Of a stretch of 64,000 nt of DNA, positions 32,775 through 44,365 are shown piece by piece. Below the pieces are notes generated by a model. It was not told where the DNA came from, did not search any database, and was given only the letters and a program-made list of their open reading frames with translations. Within the stretch, counting starts at the first letter, position 1. Each line of letters opens with the position of its first letter. The translations under genes and the position numbers were made by a program. Source of the stretch: Metallyticus violacea (lineage: Eukaryota > Arthropoda > Insecta > Mantodea > Metallyticidae); assembly GCA_030762175.1 (NCBI GenBank), contig CM060834.1, positions 25,866,501 to 25,930,500 of the forward strand. Reading direction: 5' to 3'.

Positions 32775-33600
32775 CTTAACTTGTTCTTTAATATTGTAGG
32801 ATCTCGGGATATAATGAATGAAAGTGCAAGATATTTGCAAAAATGTTCAGGTTCCTGAGCAAATGTAGGTACGTGATGGCAGACAATATGATCTTTGGGT
32901 GGTTAAAAAAAGTCGGACAAGAAGCTAATATTTCAGAGAGGATGAGTGTAATTATGAGGAACTACAGACTTTCAAGGTTTTGTAAAATTTGTGGATTTTA
33001 ACTTATTTTGCTCCCAAGTAACACCGCAATCACTTTGTTATAAAACAAAGAAAGGAAACGCTTAGTTCAATACGTATATTTTGCTATAACTCAACCAGTA
33101 CTTAAGAACTCATTCGTTAGTTTGTTTATTTGTAAATTTTTAAACCTACTCCATTCCAAAATAGGCATAAAATGCAACATATTTCAAGCAAGTTGCTTAA
33201 TGGGTTCTGTATATAGTACACATGTACTAAGTACTTCACAATATGACATAATATTGACGGCATTCTAATAATACACGCTAGCAATCGAATTGTTAGCAAA
33301 AGTGTGATCTTGATTTTGTTCAGTTCAACGAGAGTGCCACATTTTAAACGTTTTACCTAAAACTTAGCCGTAGTGGTCTAAATACTCCCCTTTTCTATTT
33401 CCTCAACTGCAGCTAATTACAACACTCAGCTGCCAGATACTGCACTTTTGACTTTCTACTCCCACTTGGATGGATTAATCGGTGCTGGGATTCTACAGTG
33501 CAGTTATTTGAGTTCAGGGCCGCCTGAGTGCGGATGCTTACTGAAGAAGTGCTGCCGCCGCAAGGGAGATGCAGGCACGGCGGATAAAGTTAAAAGTTTC
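32775..33600. other. No recognised feature
   Basis: AT-rich. Short ORFs only. Confidence 0.4.
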
Positions 33601-33639
33601 ATTTTAGTAATTATATTTTTATTGGAGCCGTAAAATGAT

Positions 33640-33790
33640 ACTGCATATAAATGATAATAAAGACTAACCTGTGTTCTAAGAGATGTTGAAAACGATGCCC
33701 CTCGGCGGCGATACATTGCTGGCACCTGCTTGGACACTGTATTCCAATTGTTCTTTCATAGAACAATTAGCTTACGCTCAATGAAAGCAC
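33640..33790 (-). pseudogene. Transposase C-terminal fragment (DUF4817-type group)
   Basis: The minus-strand reading CQQCIAAEGHRFQHLLEHR (about 33675-33730) matches the family C--CI---G-HFQHLL terminus. It ends shortly after, and the upstream side is cut by SINE-A at 33800. Too short for a firm family call. Confidence 0.5.
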
Positions 33791-33799
33791 CCAGCAACA

Positions 33800-34089
33800 G
33801 ATTGTCGATTTGTTTTATTTACGGACGCTCTTTAACATCTCAGGTCATCAGAGTCCTATTCAATTCAGGGCGTGAAACGGCCAACAAATTTTGCTTAGAG
33901 GCCTCTTCTTTCAGGCTTGAGGATCTTTTACGTGCCGTGAATGTACGACATGGAACCGACGGCTTTACCTCCCTTTCAAAGGAAACCATACTTAGGATTT
34001 TTACGCCCGAAAAAATCCATCGTTCCTGGCCGGGATCGAACCGGCGATCTTGGGTTTAGGATGAAAGTATAGTTACCATTATACCACCG
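33800..34089 (-). repeat. SINE-A copy, near full length
   Basis: Minus strand. Tail TTTGTTTTATTTACGGACGC at left, body GGCGTGAAACGGCC and AAAATCCATCGTTCCTGGCC, B box GGATCGAACCGG and A-box half ACCATTATACCACC at right. A possible 8-bp duplication with one mismatch: CAGCAACA at 33792-33799 and CAGTAACA at 34090-34097. Confidence 0.9.
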
Positions 34090-34099
34090 CAGTAACATA

Positions 34100-36850
34100 T
34101 AAGCGTACACCTACTCGTTGACAAAGCCGCCGAAAACGAACTACAAGTTGATATCAGCACATGCATTATACAGCCTGGACAACTGACCTCTGACCTCTAC
34201 GCAGCCACGCACTGCTGGCCCGTAACTCAAGTAATATCACCATTGCTAGGGCAACACTGCAGATGGACACTTGATTTCTTGAGCTCTGTTAAAGTTTGTC
34301 GTTTGATGTCCCACAGTACACTAATAACAGTAACATGTCGTCGATGCCTTTGTCAATGCCACATACTGTTGCGGTGAAAAAGGAGAAAGTGTAAGGATAG
34401 TGTATAAAAAATGAACGGAAGACAGTTATAAAGGAATATGCAAAAAATATTAACAGATTAAAAAATGGTTATGTAACTTGAAAAATATTTGTAAATAATG
34501 AAGACAACATAGGACACGGAGTCACTGCTTAAACAGCAATAAATTCAATTACAAAACAATTTTCGCAGTCATTATCACATTCTTCTTTTTCTTTCTGTGT
34601 AGTATAGAAGGGGACTTTTATCTGTTTATAAGAAAGACTGAAAAAATAAACCAAATTTTTCGTTTTGAGAGAGCAGAAATACACCCTCTCTCTTCTGTAA
34701 AAGAGAGAAAATAAAGGAGGATAAATATAACCAGTTATGATACGCTATAACGCAAATGCAAGAACGCTCCATTAAACACATGATAAAATTAATGATTTTT
34801 AAATACGCTATTTTGAAATTTAATTTCGACCAATCACGTTAATTACGTTATGACCAAAGGCCGAAGCCATCTCTTTCGCCAAATGGCTGACATTCAATGC
34901 GGTCTGCCAAAATGAATGGCAGACCCCATTAATCGTTTTAGCTGTGATTACAGCCGTAGAATTGCTTTTTTAAATCAGGAACGTAATTGAAACACCATTT
35001 AGAATTCAAATTGTCCCACATTCTCAATTAGATGTACCTATATGGGGTTCAGAAGACGAAACAGAAGTCAATCGTCAAGCCAAGTGAGGAGGTTTTTATT
35101 AGGGGGGAGGATATTTGATTTGATTTTAATTGATTGATTAAAAGTGGCTGATATCTGGTTAAAGATAATCAGATGTTCTCTCCTGCACCCCCTTACCTCC
35201 AGTAGTCGAGATGCTGAAGATCTTGTCACGACTATTGTGCTGATTTTATGAAAGACCATAGGAAGAAGGATCGGGAAATGTTGGAGATTAATTAACACTG
35301 GCGATTATTATTAAAACATACGATTTATTGTACTTCATGTTCATCACAGTGATTATAATGAATCACTGTTACTTTGTGAGCGTCTTTTAAGTTCCCTTTA
35401 TTGTCTTCACACGAGCCTAATCAGACTTATTACAATTAATACAATAATGTTGATCAACGAAATTGATAGCGGTACTTTCTTTTAACCGGCTCACTCTCGG
35501 CACTAAAGGTCACAGCGGTCGCGAGGAATTCTCTCTGGAAAATTGTTTTGCTTAACATCTTCTGATCAAAAACTCCCGAACTTAACTCTTTTTCCCTGCG
35601 AACTGTTCAGCCTAGCGTCTTGTCATCCACTCCTCATGAACTTAACTAACGTTTTCCTTCACAAAAAATTACTCTCCTCTGCTCGGGGCCTGTAACGTAT
35701 GACTATTAGGTCCACCAATCAGGACTGTGTCTTAATTTTAGCTGTCTTAATTCAAGAATCATTTTAATTGTCTCTTTCCCATAGCTTCGTCCTATTGGCT
35801 ATATCACTTACTTCTGATCTTTCTATATCATTGATTGGATGAGAGATTTGCGATTTGTATGGGCCTGTTAATATCCAGAATACAGTTGCTTGCCCTTGAG
35901 CTATCTCTTGCCTAATAAGATTTTATGGCTTTTCGGCGGCTCTAAGATGACAACGTGCAACTCTCCAAAACATACATAGGGACCTTTTCCCCTACCCTCT
36001 TTTAAAATTTCTCAAGCCGTAACGTTAAGTCAAGGTATATTTTAGAGATAAGGAACAATAGATTACATGCTTGTGTTCCTTTCGTCTATGAACCCTAATA
36101 ACTTTGGGGTATCTTCTTAAAAAAAATATTGGGATCTGCAATGACATACAACATAAAATCCAAAATACATATGATTGCACATATATTAAACATATGTCAC
36201 ACAAACTTGATCATAATATTATTTATAAAGAATTGGAGGGTTCTCAATACTTGTATGATTCGTCTGACAGTCAAGGATTTCTTGGGTCTTTCTGGAAGAA
36301 AAAATATGTCACTGGCTTTGCAAACAGAACTGTATCAATTACTGCTACTAAAATGTAGGCAGTTACAGGTTTCTTATTTGTAGAGACACCGAACGCTTCC
36401 ACTTAACTCTGTTGAGTGTGATACACATCGTGTTGTTTCATCAGGTCTAAGTTCCTTCAAGGGACGTCTTTCATTTTCTATACGAACCTGCAGTACACCA
36501 GTACAGTTAGTGAAATGGATAATCGATTAAAGTAAACTGTCCTGAACAGGTCGTTATGCATGTTAAAGGTTGTGGGGTTTAACTTGTTACTCTTTCTATG
36601 TTTCTTTCTAGCAATGGGCATCTGTGCATTGTCATATTACGTGAAAATTCCTTAATAGCAGCCCTTCAAGTACCCACTCCACTCCTACCCGTTATGCCTG
36701 ATTGAATACGTTTTGTAAATCTATCAGTATTCGTCGAATTAAAGTTAGCCTCTGTAGTTTGAGATTGTGAATGATATTGAAAATGTTTCCCCAGATACCA
36801 TTATATTATTTTCCAATGATTTTAATTGCCTCGTTTTCATTACTCTTGTG
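34100..36850. other. No recognised feature
   Basis: Short ORFs at 35068-35298 (minus) and 36104-36383 (plus, two frames) have no recognisable domain. The segment 35390-35990 is less AT-rich than its surroundings but unassigned. Confidence 0.4.
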
Positions 36851-36859
36851 TTCGTTGTT

Positions 36860-38720
36860 CTTCAGATTGGAAAGGGTAGGAAAAAACCGCAAAATCCGAT
36901 GGCAGAGACATGATTGTGAAAGTTCACAGGTTTTTTTAGTGATGAATGTGCAGCTTTGAAATACTGGAAGCCGACTATCTCAGTGACCATACAGTTGAAA
37001 GAACTGCTGCTGTGTTCTCGCACTGTCTTACGACTATTAAAAGAGCAAAACAAATGCGTAGCAACTGCCAGTGGTTTTCGAACTACCGGTAAGAAGAGCC
37101 CGAACAGATTTTTTGTCTGGATGTACTTGAGCACTATTGAATTATTGAAAGCCAATATATAGCCCTTAAGACACTTTCTTAAAAACACAAAATGTAATTA
37201 TGTTAAAATCTATCCAGGAGGAAATATTTAATGGAATGACTGGATGCTGTTTCATAAAGTTTAAGGGTTTTGAGAAAAATGAAAGCACACAGGGCTACTG
37301 GTCGACCTATTGTGTACACAGATGAAACGAGAGTGAATGTAAAACACCCTAATACGGTATGAAAACGTGAAAGCGAATTTCCTCTGAATACTGCAATAGG
37401 AAAAGGTTCGAAATTTATTATTTTACATGCCGGATGTCCCTCTGGATTCATTCCCAATGAGTAGCTCATTTTTAAATTAAAATCCACAAGGAATATCATG
37501 AAGAAATGAACAGTAAAGTATTTAAATAAATGACATTTATTGATATGCTAAGAAAAAATACAAAAATGACAAATACAAACTCCAGAGGGCTTCCACCTAT
37601 CTGGACCAGGCCATTTCGGGTATGTCCCTTTACAGTTACAAAAAAATACAAATACAATAATTGGTTTTGTACTATCAGCTTAATCTAAGTTCTAATGTAA
37701 TTAAACAAACACAACATTTCCACCTTGATTGCATCAGTCCCCATACATTCCTGCTATCTTTACTGAAGATCTTCATTAAGGTTATTGCTCTATCTAATTT
37801 AAACCATTTCTATTTATAAAATCTTTCCTCTAGAGTCCCGTCCCTTTGCATTCAAACACTACCTATATGTTGCATATCTTCCTTTTCCCCCACATATTGA
37901 ACGCTGGTTCTGAGGAAACCCTTTCCTCATATTTTTAATCTTCACACTCCTGCTCTTAACCATGCAATGCCCTCCCTTTGTTCTTTATTTGATTTACCAA
38001 CATACTTCTCTCTTTCCCATTAATTTTTATTGGTATATAAAATACTAAGGAACTTTTACCTGTTCTCTCGCTAAACAGTTTTTGTATTTCTATTTGTATC
38101 CCGGTAAACAGTTTTGTAAAGTATTTAATAAGTTGTTGCCACACATTTCCTCCCATAGTGTAATTGTTATGGACAATGCCTCTTATCACTCGGTGGCAGT
38201 AAATAATGCACTCGTTTCGTCATCGCTGAAGTCCAACATGCAGTCATGACTCCGAAATAAGAACATCGAGTTTGATGCACGATCGACAAAGGTAGTGTTT
38301 TATGAACGTATTCAATTGAAAAAGAATAATTTCAAAATATATGAAAGACACAGCATCGCAGAAATGCATAGGCAAACCATAGTGCGGCTACGAACTTATC
38401 GCTGCGAATTTAATGCTATAGAATTGATATGGATGCAGGTAAAGAACATAATATCTAATTTGAGAGTAGTGATGTGAAAGTGTTTTTGATAATGCAATTG
38501 AAAAGGTGGCAGCAGAAAATTGGAGAAAAAACATGCGAGAATGTGAAAAATATTGAACAGTTTTACTGGGAAAAAGACGGACTTGAAGATGAAATTACTG
38601 ACCAGTTGATAATCAATTTAGAAGATTCATCTTAAGTTTCAAGCGACTCTGATGAACATCCAGAAGATGATCAATCCGCCACTGATGCCACAATGGTTCT
38701 GGAGGGTTGTATGATCTGCC
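36860..38720 (+). pseudogene. DDE transposase (Tc1/IS630 superfamily), split by a LINE
   Basis: Weak N-terminal match at 36940-37100. Then MLKSIQEEIFNGM, ATGRPIVYTDETRVNVKHPN (about 37290-37345; first catalytic Asp), GKGSKFIILHAGCPSGFIPN and YHEEMNSKVF, which stops at the LINE junction. Beyond it at 38129 the same frame resumes with NKLLPHISSHSVIVMDNAS (second catalytic Asp, about 38170) and later AIELIWMQVK (third catalytic residue Glu). An acidic Ser/Asp-rich tail (about 38640-38680) ends it. All three catalytic residues remain, but internal stops and frameshifts kill the gene. Confidence 0.85.
37526..38115 (-). mobile_element. 5'-truncated LINE inserted in a DDE transposase
   Basis: A 590-bp insert on the minus strand, flanked by a perfect 13-bp duplication GTAAAGTATTTAA at 37513-37525 and 38116-38128. 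The minus-strand reading shows the ORF2 end (KNMRKGFPQNQRSICGGKED, C-x2-C knuckle partly kept), then a 3' UTR with ATATCAATAAATGTCATTTA at the left end. The 5' side stops abruptly at 38115, as in target-primed reverse transcription. Confidence 0.88.
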
Positions 38721-38724
38721 TGCA

Positions 38725-39540
38725 TCACAGTAGAGATGGATGGTGAATACTCCTTTCCCTGCCTAAGGCACCTGACAACTTAAACCTCACAGACTATAGT
38801 CGCTTGTTGTTACGTGCTAAAGTAATTGGGTCATTTGGAGCTGTGAGGTATGCATTGAAAGTTCAAAGACGGACTTACTCTAATTCTATCACAAATAAGA
38901 AGATCGCGTTGTGAGTATGTTGTAAGCGAACATTATGCCACAACCGATTGCGGAGATGACACCTTGTAAGACTGATACAGTGGGAAATGAACAGAACCAT
39001 GGCAGCAAGCACTAATCCCTCTAAAACCTACTGGCCTGAGCGGTGATGGAACGGCAGAACCGTGGGGAAGGAATATCTCGTGTTTAGATTAACCGGCTAT
39101 CTATTTCGTTGACTGAACAGTGAACTTGGTGTCCAGACTTCATCCCCTAGTTATTTCTGTTTCATTTATATGTAAAATGTAATTCGTTTCGCAAGTATCT
39201 CTACAGAATAAACCCCTTTCAGCATATGTATCATACACCATTTTAAGGCAGCATTTATTATTTATAAACAAATTAGTAACTGTTATAGTTATTTAAGTGA
39301 CTAGTGTATAGTCTTGGTAATTGTTTAACGAGCGTGCAGAAGTGAACGCGCTAGTTTTCCCGAGTGTTCAGAATGAATATTATACATGTGTTCCATACAA
39401 CTTTATCAAGATATTACTAATTTGTAAGGTGCCTCGATGCCCTCTTTTATATGCATTGCCCATATATGAGTATTTTTTACAACTGTGCAAAATTTCTCGT
39501 GAATTTGCTTGTATAATATGACTTTATTCTTATGTTCTTC
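38725..39540. other. No recognised feature
   Basis: No repeat or coding match. Confidence 0.4.
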
Positions 39541-39548
39541 TACCTCAG

Positions 39549-39656
39549 GGCGTCAACGTGCCACAGAATATATTCCTAAAACAGCACAGACCAATGAAAG
39601 GGTTTTAGTTGCAAAGATAAGGGCACCGAACAAACCACGTGGTGACAGAAGCAGAG
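39549..39656 (+). other. Candidate 108-nt coding exon
   Basis: The acceptor TATGTTCTTCTACCTCAG ends at 39548 and the donor GTAAGAG starts at 39657. The 108 nt are open in the frame with two leading bases, reading RQRATEYIPKTAQTNERV then a basic stretch ending PRGDRSR, with one base left over, so it is a symmetric exon. The reading continues in phase into the next island at 39937. No homology is recognised. The basic, Pro/Arg-rich content is not typical of the local AT-rich chance ORFs. Confidence 0.35.
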
Positions 39657-39936
39657 GTAAGAGTGAAACAGCCTGAGAGAATCGCTGCTGGCACATGCAT
39701 GTTCTGCGCTTAAGATTTTTTAAAACGTATATAAGAATAAATGTATTTATAAACATATGAGTGAGTTAATGTTTAAATGTGTTGCATTAATTAACCAATT
39801 AATTTAACATTCGATTCACTTTAGTCCAGCATATAAAGAACAATTCCCGAACTGACTAAAGCTTGAAAGTCCCTCACTCTCCCCCCACCCCCAAGTTGAA
39901 AGTAATTTTTTCTATTTTGCTTAATTGACATTGCAG

Positions 39937-40007
39937 CGCCAAAAGAGGGCTTAACTGGCCGCGTAATAAGCACAGAAGAAGATGCACAAAGGAACGTACA
40001 GCCTTAA
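39937..40007 (+). other. Candidate terminal exon after the 39549 island
   Basis: A pyrimidine-rich acceptor TTTGCTTAATTGACATTGCAG ends at 39936 (21 bases; core CATTGCAG). Spliced to the donor at 39656 the frame continues PKEGLTGRVISTEEDAQRNV and reaches a TAA at 40005-40007. The implied intron is 280 bp. Supported only by splice-like signals and frame compatibility. Confidence 0.28.
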
Positions 40008-40330
40008 ATCAAGAACAGAAACTTTAACAGCCCTGTTTTGGGCACGTTTGCTCAGCAGAGTATTTCCCGAAGGGGACAGCATTTCATCAAGTGTTATTTC
40101 ACGCTTAGAACTTTATCTGGCCATGAGCACCCACACAACACGTCACGAAGTGAAGTCAAGGGGGATTTCAGCGTACGCTACGATACATCACGGACAGGAA
40201 GTAAGGGAGAATGAAACTGGAGGGTAGTCAACTACTGTTATGTTAAATTTAACTTAAATCCAGTAATGTGTCATAAAACAGGCATATAACCGTTGAAGTA
40301 CGAGGCAGCCAGTTGCGATGTTTCTTTATT

Positions 40331-41522
40331 ACACAGGGTGTTTATTAAGTCACAATCTATTTTCGGCATTTCATGATCTGTGTGGTTTATATTGTACTTT
40401 ATGATCAACAATGAATAAAGAACTTTCCAAGGATACAGGTGTAACATTATTCGAGAGAGATTCCAGCAACGTTTTCACTAGCCAGACCTACCGATAAAGC
40501 GATACATAAGTTGTTCTGTAAATTTTACGCACCGGTCTGTTCTTGGCTAGAAATGAGCATCCCAGTACATCAGACCAAAGTGTTGAATTCACACGTGAAC
40601 TGTTTGAAAAGGAGCCAAGCATGTCCACAGAGCATCCGAGAGGCTCCAGATTCCCAGAGCCATAAAATGAAGACAAAATTAGGGAAGAAAGCTTACCACA
40701 TTAAGATCCTACATGACCTTCATGAAGGAGATTGCCTAACACGAGCAGTTATATGTGCACAATTAGTTGATCAGATCGAAGAAGAACTTTTGTTGGGAGT
40801 ACGTTCTTTTTAGTAACGAAGCTACCTTCCTTTCTTGCGGGAAGGTCAACCGAAACAACTGTCGCGTTGGGCCCACTGATCAACCACACGAATTGTAACA
40901 TGAAAAAGGGATTCACTTAAAGTTAACGTATGGCTTGGAATGACAAAATCACAAGTGCATGGTCCTTTTTTCTTTGGGGAAAACATAAAAAACAGGGACC
41001 GCTTACCTTGCTTGATATGCTCGAACCATTTCTAGAGCCACAGCTGATTCAAGATGTCGTGTTGCAGCAGGTTGGAGCACTTGTCACTATGCAAACATCG
41101 TGCAGGATTACTTCAACGATCTATTCCGAAAATCTTTGTATTGGAAGGGATGATAGGTAATAGATCCTGGGTCAGAGGTCGCCGGATGTTACTCCTTTAC
41201 TTTTAAATCCAAAGTCTACCGAAACAAAATCAATGATATGATAGTGTTGAAAGACCGCATTAGGCAACAATTGCACAAATTATTCCAAGGATGTTGGAAC
41301 TTTTTTTTTTCGCAAAACAGCTGTATGATTTGAGCTTTGCAGAGGCACGGATGGTGCCCAAGCGGAACCTCATTAATTGAGATTTAGTACTGTTTATGAC
41401 TACGAGAAGGAATGGTTGATTTAGTTTTACTACAAAATATTTAATTTAATGGGTAAGGCAATGTTTTGTTTCATTTTCCATTTCTATCCGAGAACAGATA
41501 GTGGCTTTATAGACACTCTGTA
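40331..41522 (+). mobile_element. Mariner-type element (DUF4817 group), full length but decayed
   Basis: About 1.19 kb bounded by TA and by imperfect TIRs: the first 28 bases (ACACAGGGTGTTTATTAAG...) match the reverse complement of the last 28 at 22 positions. Internal frames read KKAYHIKILHDLHEGDCLTR (40678-40740), FSNEATF (about 40807-40830; first catalytic Asp changed to Asn), SLKVNVW, GPFFFGE, LDMLEPFLEPQL and, after shifts, KSKVYRNKINDMIVLKDRIR. The central catalytic block around 41060-41160 is scrambled. Best example of complete ends in the window. Confidence 0.82.
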
Positions 41523-41530
41523 TAGTCGCA

Positions 41531-41785
41531 GAGTGTAGGCGGTGTCTACACTGATGGTACATGAGATGAAATGATAAATTGGGAAAGAACATTTTTTATT
41601 GTAAGGAAACGTTCCAGGCCCAAGTTTAGAGTACCTCCCGTGCATTTGCCAGTTATGAGGACTGAGGAAAACCTGGGAAGAAAAAAAAAAAACTCAGCCA
41701 GGGAGGATGGTCCTGGCGGGATTCGAACCCCAGACCTCCCGCTTACGAGTCTCCGCCTTAACGACCTCGATCACCCGTGGCGGTC
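41531..41785 (-). repeat. SINE-B copy, 3'-shortened
   Basis: Minus strand. The 3' end begins within GGCGGTGTCTACACTGATGG, lacking the AACGGGCGTT tail. The body, the expanded A-run in the hairpin loop (41679-41690), B box GGATTCGAACCCC and head GACCTCGATCACCCGTGGC are well kept. It abuts the mariner-type element ending at 41522. Confidence 0.88.
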
Positions 41786-41789
41786 AGAT

Positions 41790-43000
41790 GTAACATATGC
41801 ACATATTATGAACACGCTTTTGTGTTAGGTTAGGGTTCGAGTCCATGAGCAGAAAATCGCAATAGTCGAAGTAAGAATTTTTTTGTTTTGTGTTTTGTGT
41901 ACTGCCACGGAAGAGAATAACAGTGAGCTAAAGGTCTAATTGTGCGCATCTCAAATAAATAGCTGTAAGAATCGGCTTTATTGAACATAATAAGTAAATG
42001 GGAATAACTTTATATTAACATGAAATGACAAACATAAGCCACAATTTGTAGAAATCCATACATACAAGGTTTAAAAAAATAGGAATAGTTCTGGAGAGAT
42101 ATGCGAAGTTTCCTATAGCATGGTCTGGTGAATGCGGCGGATCACATGAGAGCACCTGAATTTCCTATCGACTGTAAAATGCAGGTTTGGGTATCCAATC
42201 TGAAGGAAGAGAAGATTCGCCCGTAAATGAATAAGTAAAAATAAGTGTACATTAAATTTCTGTAGATTACAATTCTTCACCTTAGAGTTACTAGGCAATT
42301 TACTTTAACACATATTAGTTATCACTTTTACACAGTTGGTATCTAGTATTCTTGTTACATGGTAGAATCGGCCAACAGCCATGGAAGATGATTTATCGCA
42401 TCCCTTGAAGAAGACGCGGAAAGGCCGTAATGTTGCAAGGCGAAAGAGAGTGCGGGAATCGAAGTTTGTTGAAAGTAATAGGGTGAAGTTAGCAAGATTG
42501 AAATCAAGGAAGTGAAAAAGAATGGTACTGGTAGAATTCTCACGTCTCATCACTATGTGATTTCGGTGACTTTCGGCTATGTCACTGGGGCAGAAAATCA
42601 TTACGGGGTAGAAGCGACGACAGGCCGGGGGATGGGGGGGGGGTGGCAAAGAATTTATCATGGCTCTGACAGGGTTAATTACAGGGATCTTATTAGAGCA
42701 GGCATTCTTTGCTCCCTCACCAACGAAGTTCTCCGCGGTAATAGAAGACGGAGAAAAGTTTCTCGTCCTGGAAAGGATTGTCATTTATCCCGGATAAAGA
42801 CTTTGGCGCAAGACCCTGAAATAGAGGGATAACATCTCTACCCCCAGGGATATCAAAACCCATTGAGTTTCCGAAACATGTAGTTACTTCAAAGTGCTGG
42901 TATAACACGAGAATAAAGTGCGTGCACTATTTGAGTTTCACAGTGAGGCGCTGGACACTGTGGATATCTATCAAAACCCTTGATAAAGTAAGCAGTCAGT
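41790..43000. other. No recognised gene; 159-codon minus ORF
   Basis: A minus-strand frame at 42305-42784 is open for 159 codons. It is Pro-, Ser- and Phe-rich with no known domain. A G-rich run (GGGGGATGGGGGGGGGGTGG) lies at 42629-42648. Likely a chance ORF. Confidence 0.3.
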
Positions 43001-43004
43001 CAAG

Positions 43005-43160
43005 TGATATGCGTCTTCAGAAACAAAGAGCAGTAATTGAGTCTCTCGATCAACAACATTGAAAGACGCTTAGAAATGTTTAAAGAGGTTGCGATTGTTA
43101 AAAGCGCTGTTAGTTCTTCTTGGGTGAACAGGTTGAAAGGAAATGGAGGTAACTACGCTC
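43005..43160 (+). pseudogene. Mariner-like transposase N-terminal fragment
   Basis: Reads MRLQKQRAVIESLDQQH (about 43009-43060), then KTLRNV, then a KSAVSSSWVNRLKGNG segment (about 43100-43147), matching the mariner first HTH (QRAVI-FL-AE----I---L---YG---V--STVRRWV-RF--G). Truncated after about 50 codons. Confidence 0.6.
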
Positions 43161-43164
43161 CAGG

Positions 43165-44100
43165 TGAACTCTCACTGCTGTTACACTTGTAATGATGAAA
43201 TGCGATGATCTTTTTGATTGTTGGTTTTCTGCTTTTCCAATATTTATGCCAACTTTTAGATAGCATTAAAGATATTCAGATGATAACGTTGGCCAACACA
43301 CATGTTGATACCTCAAACCTATTACTGGCCATATTTGACTCATGATTCCAAAAATTAAACCAAAACTACCTTATCATCTTTTAATGATAGGTTTGTAAAC
43401 CCAATGAAAGAAAGTGACTTAATTCTGTTACACAAACTTGGCTGAAGAAGGTGAAAACATGGTTCAGTGCACATTTTGTACGTAACACTGGTCTGTATTT
43501 TAAAACCTGTTTTCTGTTGTTTTGCATTTGACATGCTTTTTCGAATTCGAAAATAATCTCCATTTTTTCACTTACACGTCAGGTTTTCATACAAATAATA
43601 AAAATGTGAATGAAATGGCAATCAATAGTTGCTACCTAGAAATGAAGTTATTTGTGAAATGCCCTGAAAATTATTTTCCTTAGACATTTTGTGAGAAAAA
43701 AAAAACTATGCTATAATTTGTTATTAATTACTAACAATCACATGCACAACACCTCAATACTGCATTTCAAATTTCTTTTATCTTTGACCTCTTCGAATAT
43801 TGCTCAGAGCAGTCACATCCAGTAATAGTCAGCCATGATGTTATCACTTCACTTCCCTTGATATCCTATTTCCATATTTTTGATATCTTTCACCTTGTTC
43901 CTCACTAAAATCTCCTAAATTATCAAGAAAGCAATTTAGATAGGAACGAAGAAAATATTTTGACACTGATATTGCAATTAATTTTTTTTTTTCACTTTCA
44001 CTATGTTAACATAATTTAGATCTTTTTTATTTCCAAAGGAATTAAAAACAACATTTCTGAACGCAATCTTTGCATATTTTAAATTTCCACTCAAAGTAAT
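43165..44100. other. No recognised feature
   Basis: AT-rich, no match. Confidence 0.4.
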
Positions 44101-44104
44101 CTCA

Positions 44105-44365
44105 CATTGATGGAACGTAGGCTTTCACGGCCGGAGTCACAGATATGACTATAAGTATCTTCCGAGCTATTATGCCATGGTCTGCTGGAGCTAGGAGTTC
44201 CAGACGTTTCGTCCATAACTGCCGCGGACATCTCAAGTGCAGACGCAGTGATACCTTCTCCAAAGAGACTTCGTCCACGCCACTGAAGATATCCGCCGCA
44301 GTTGTGGACGAAACTCTGGAACTCCTAGCTCCAGTAGACAAACGGTATAAAAGCCCGTAGGATGC
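44105..44365 (+). repeat. Long inverted repeat, possible Penelope-like element end
   Basis: Arms at 44185-44233 and 44287-44334 are near-perfect complements (49 and 48 nt) with a 53-nt spacer. Pairing extends weakly to 44178 and 44341. Each arm carries TGGACGAAAC preceded by a CTGAAGAT or CTTGAGAT stretch and a TCC...GGA stem, resembling a hammerhead core. The left flank GTAGGCTTTCACGGCCGGAG is a motif I recall as frequent in insect repeats. Assignment to Penelope-like retroelements is inference. Confidence 0.6.

Noticed and set aside
42305..42784. 159-codon minus-strand ORF
   Set aside because: Low-complexity Pro/Ser/Phe composition, no domain, a G-run on the opposite strand produces the Pro stretch. 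Probably a chance ORF.
44102..44360. Overlapping ORFs on both strands with mirrored content
   Set aside because: Produced by the 48-bp inverted repeat; no independent coding evidence.
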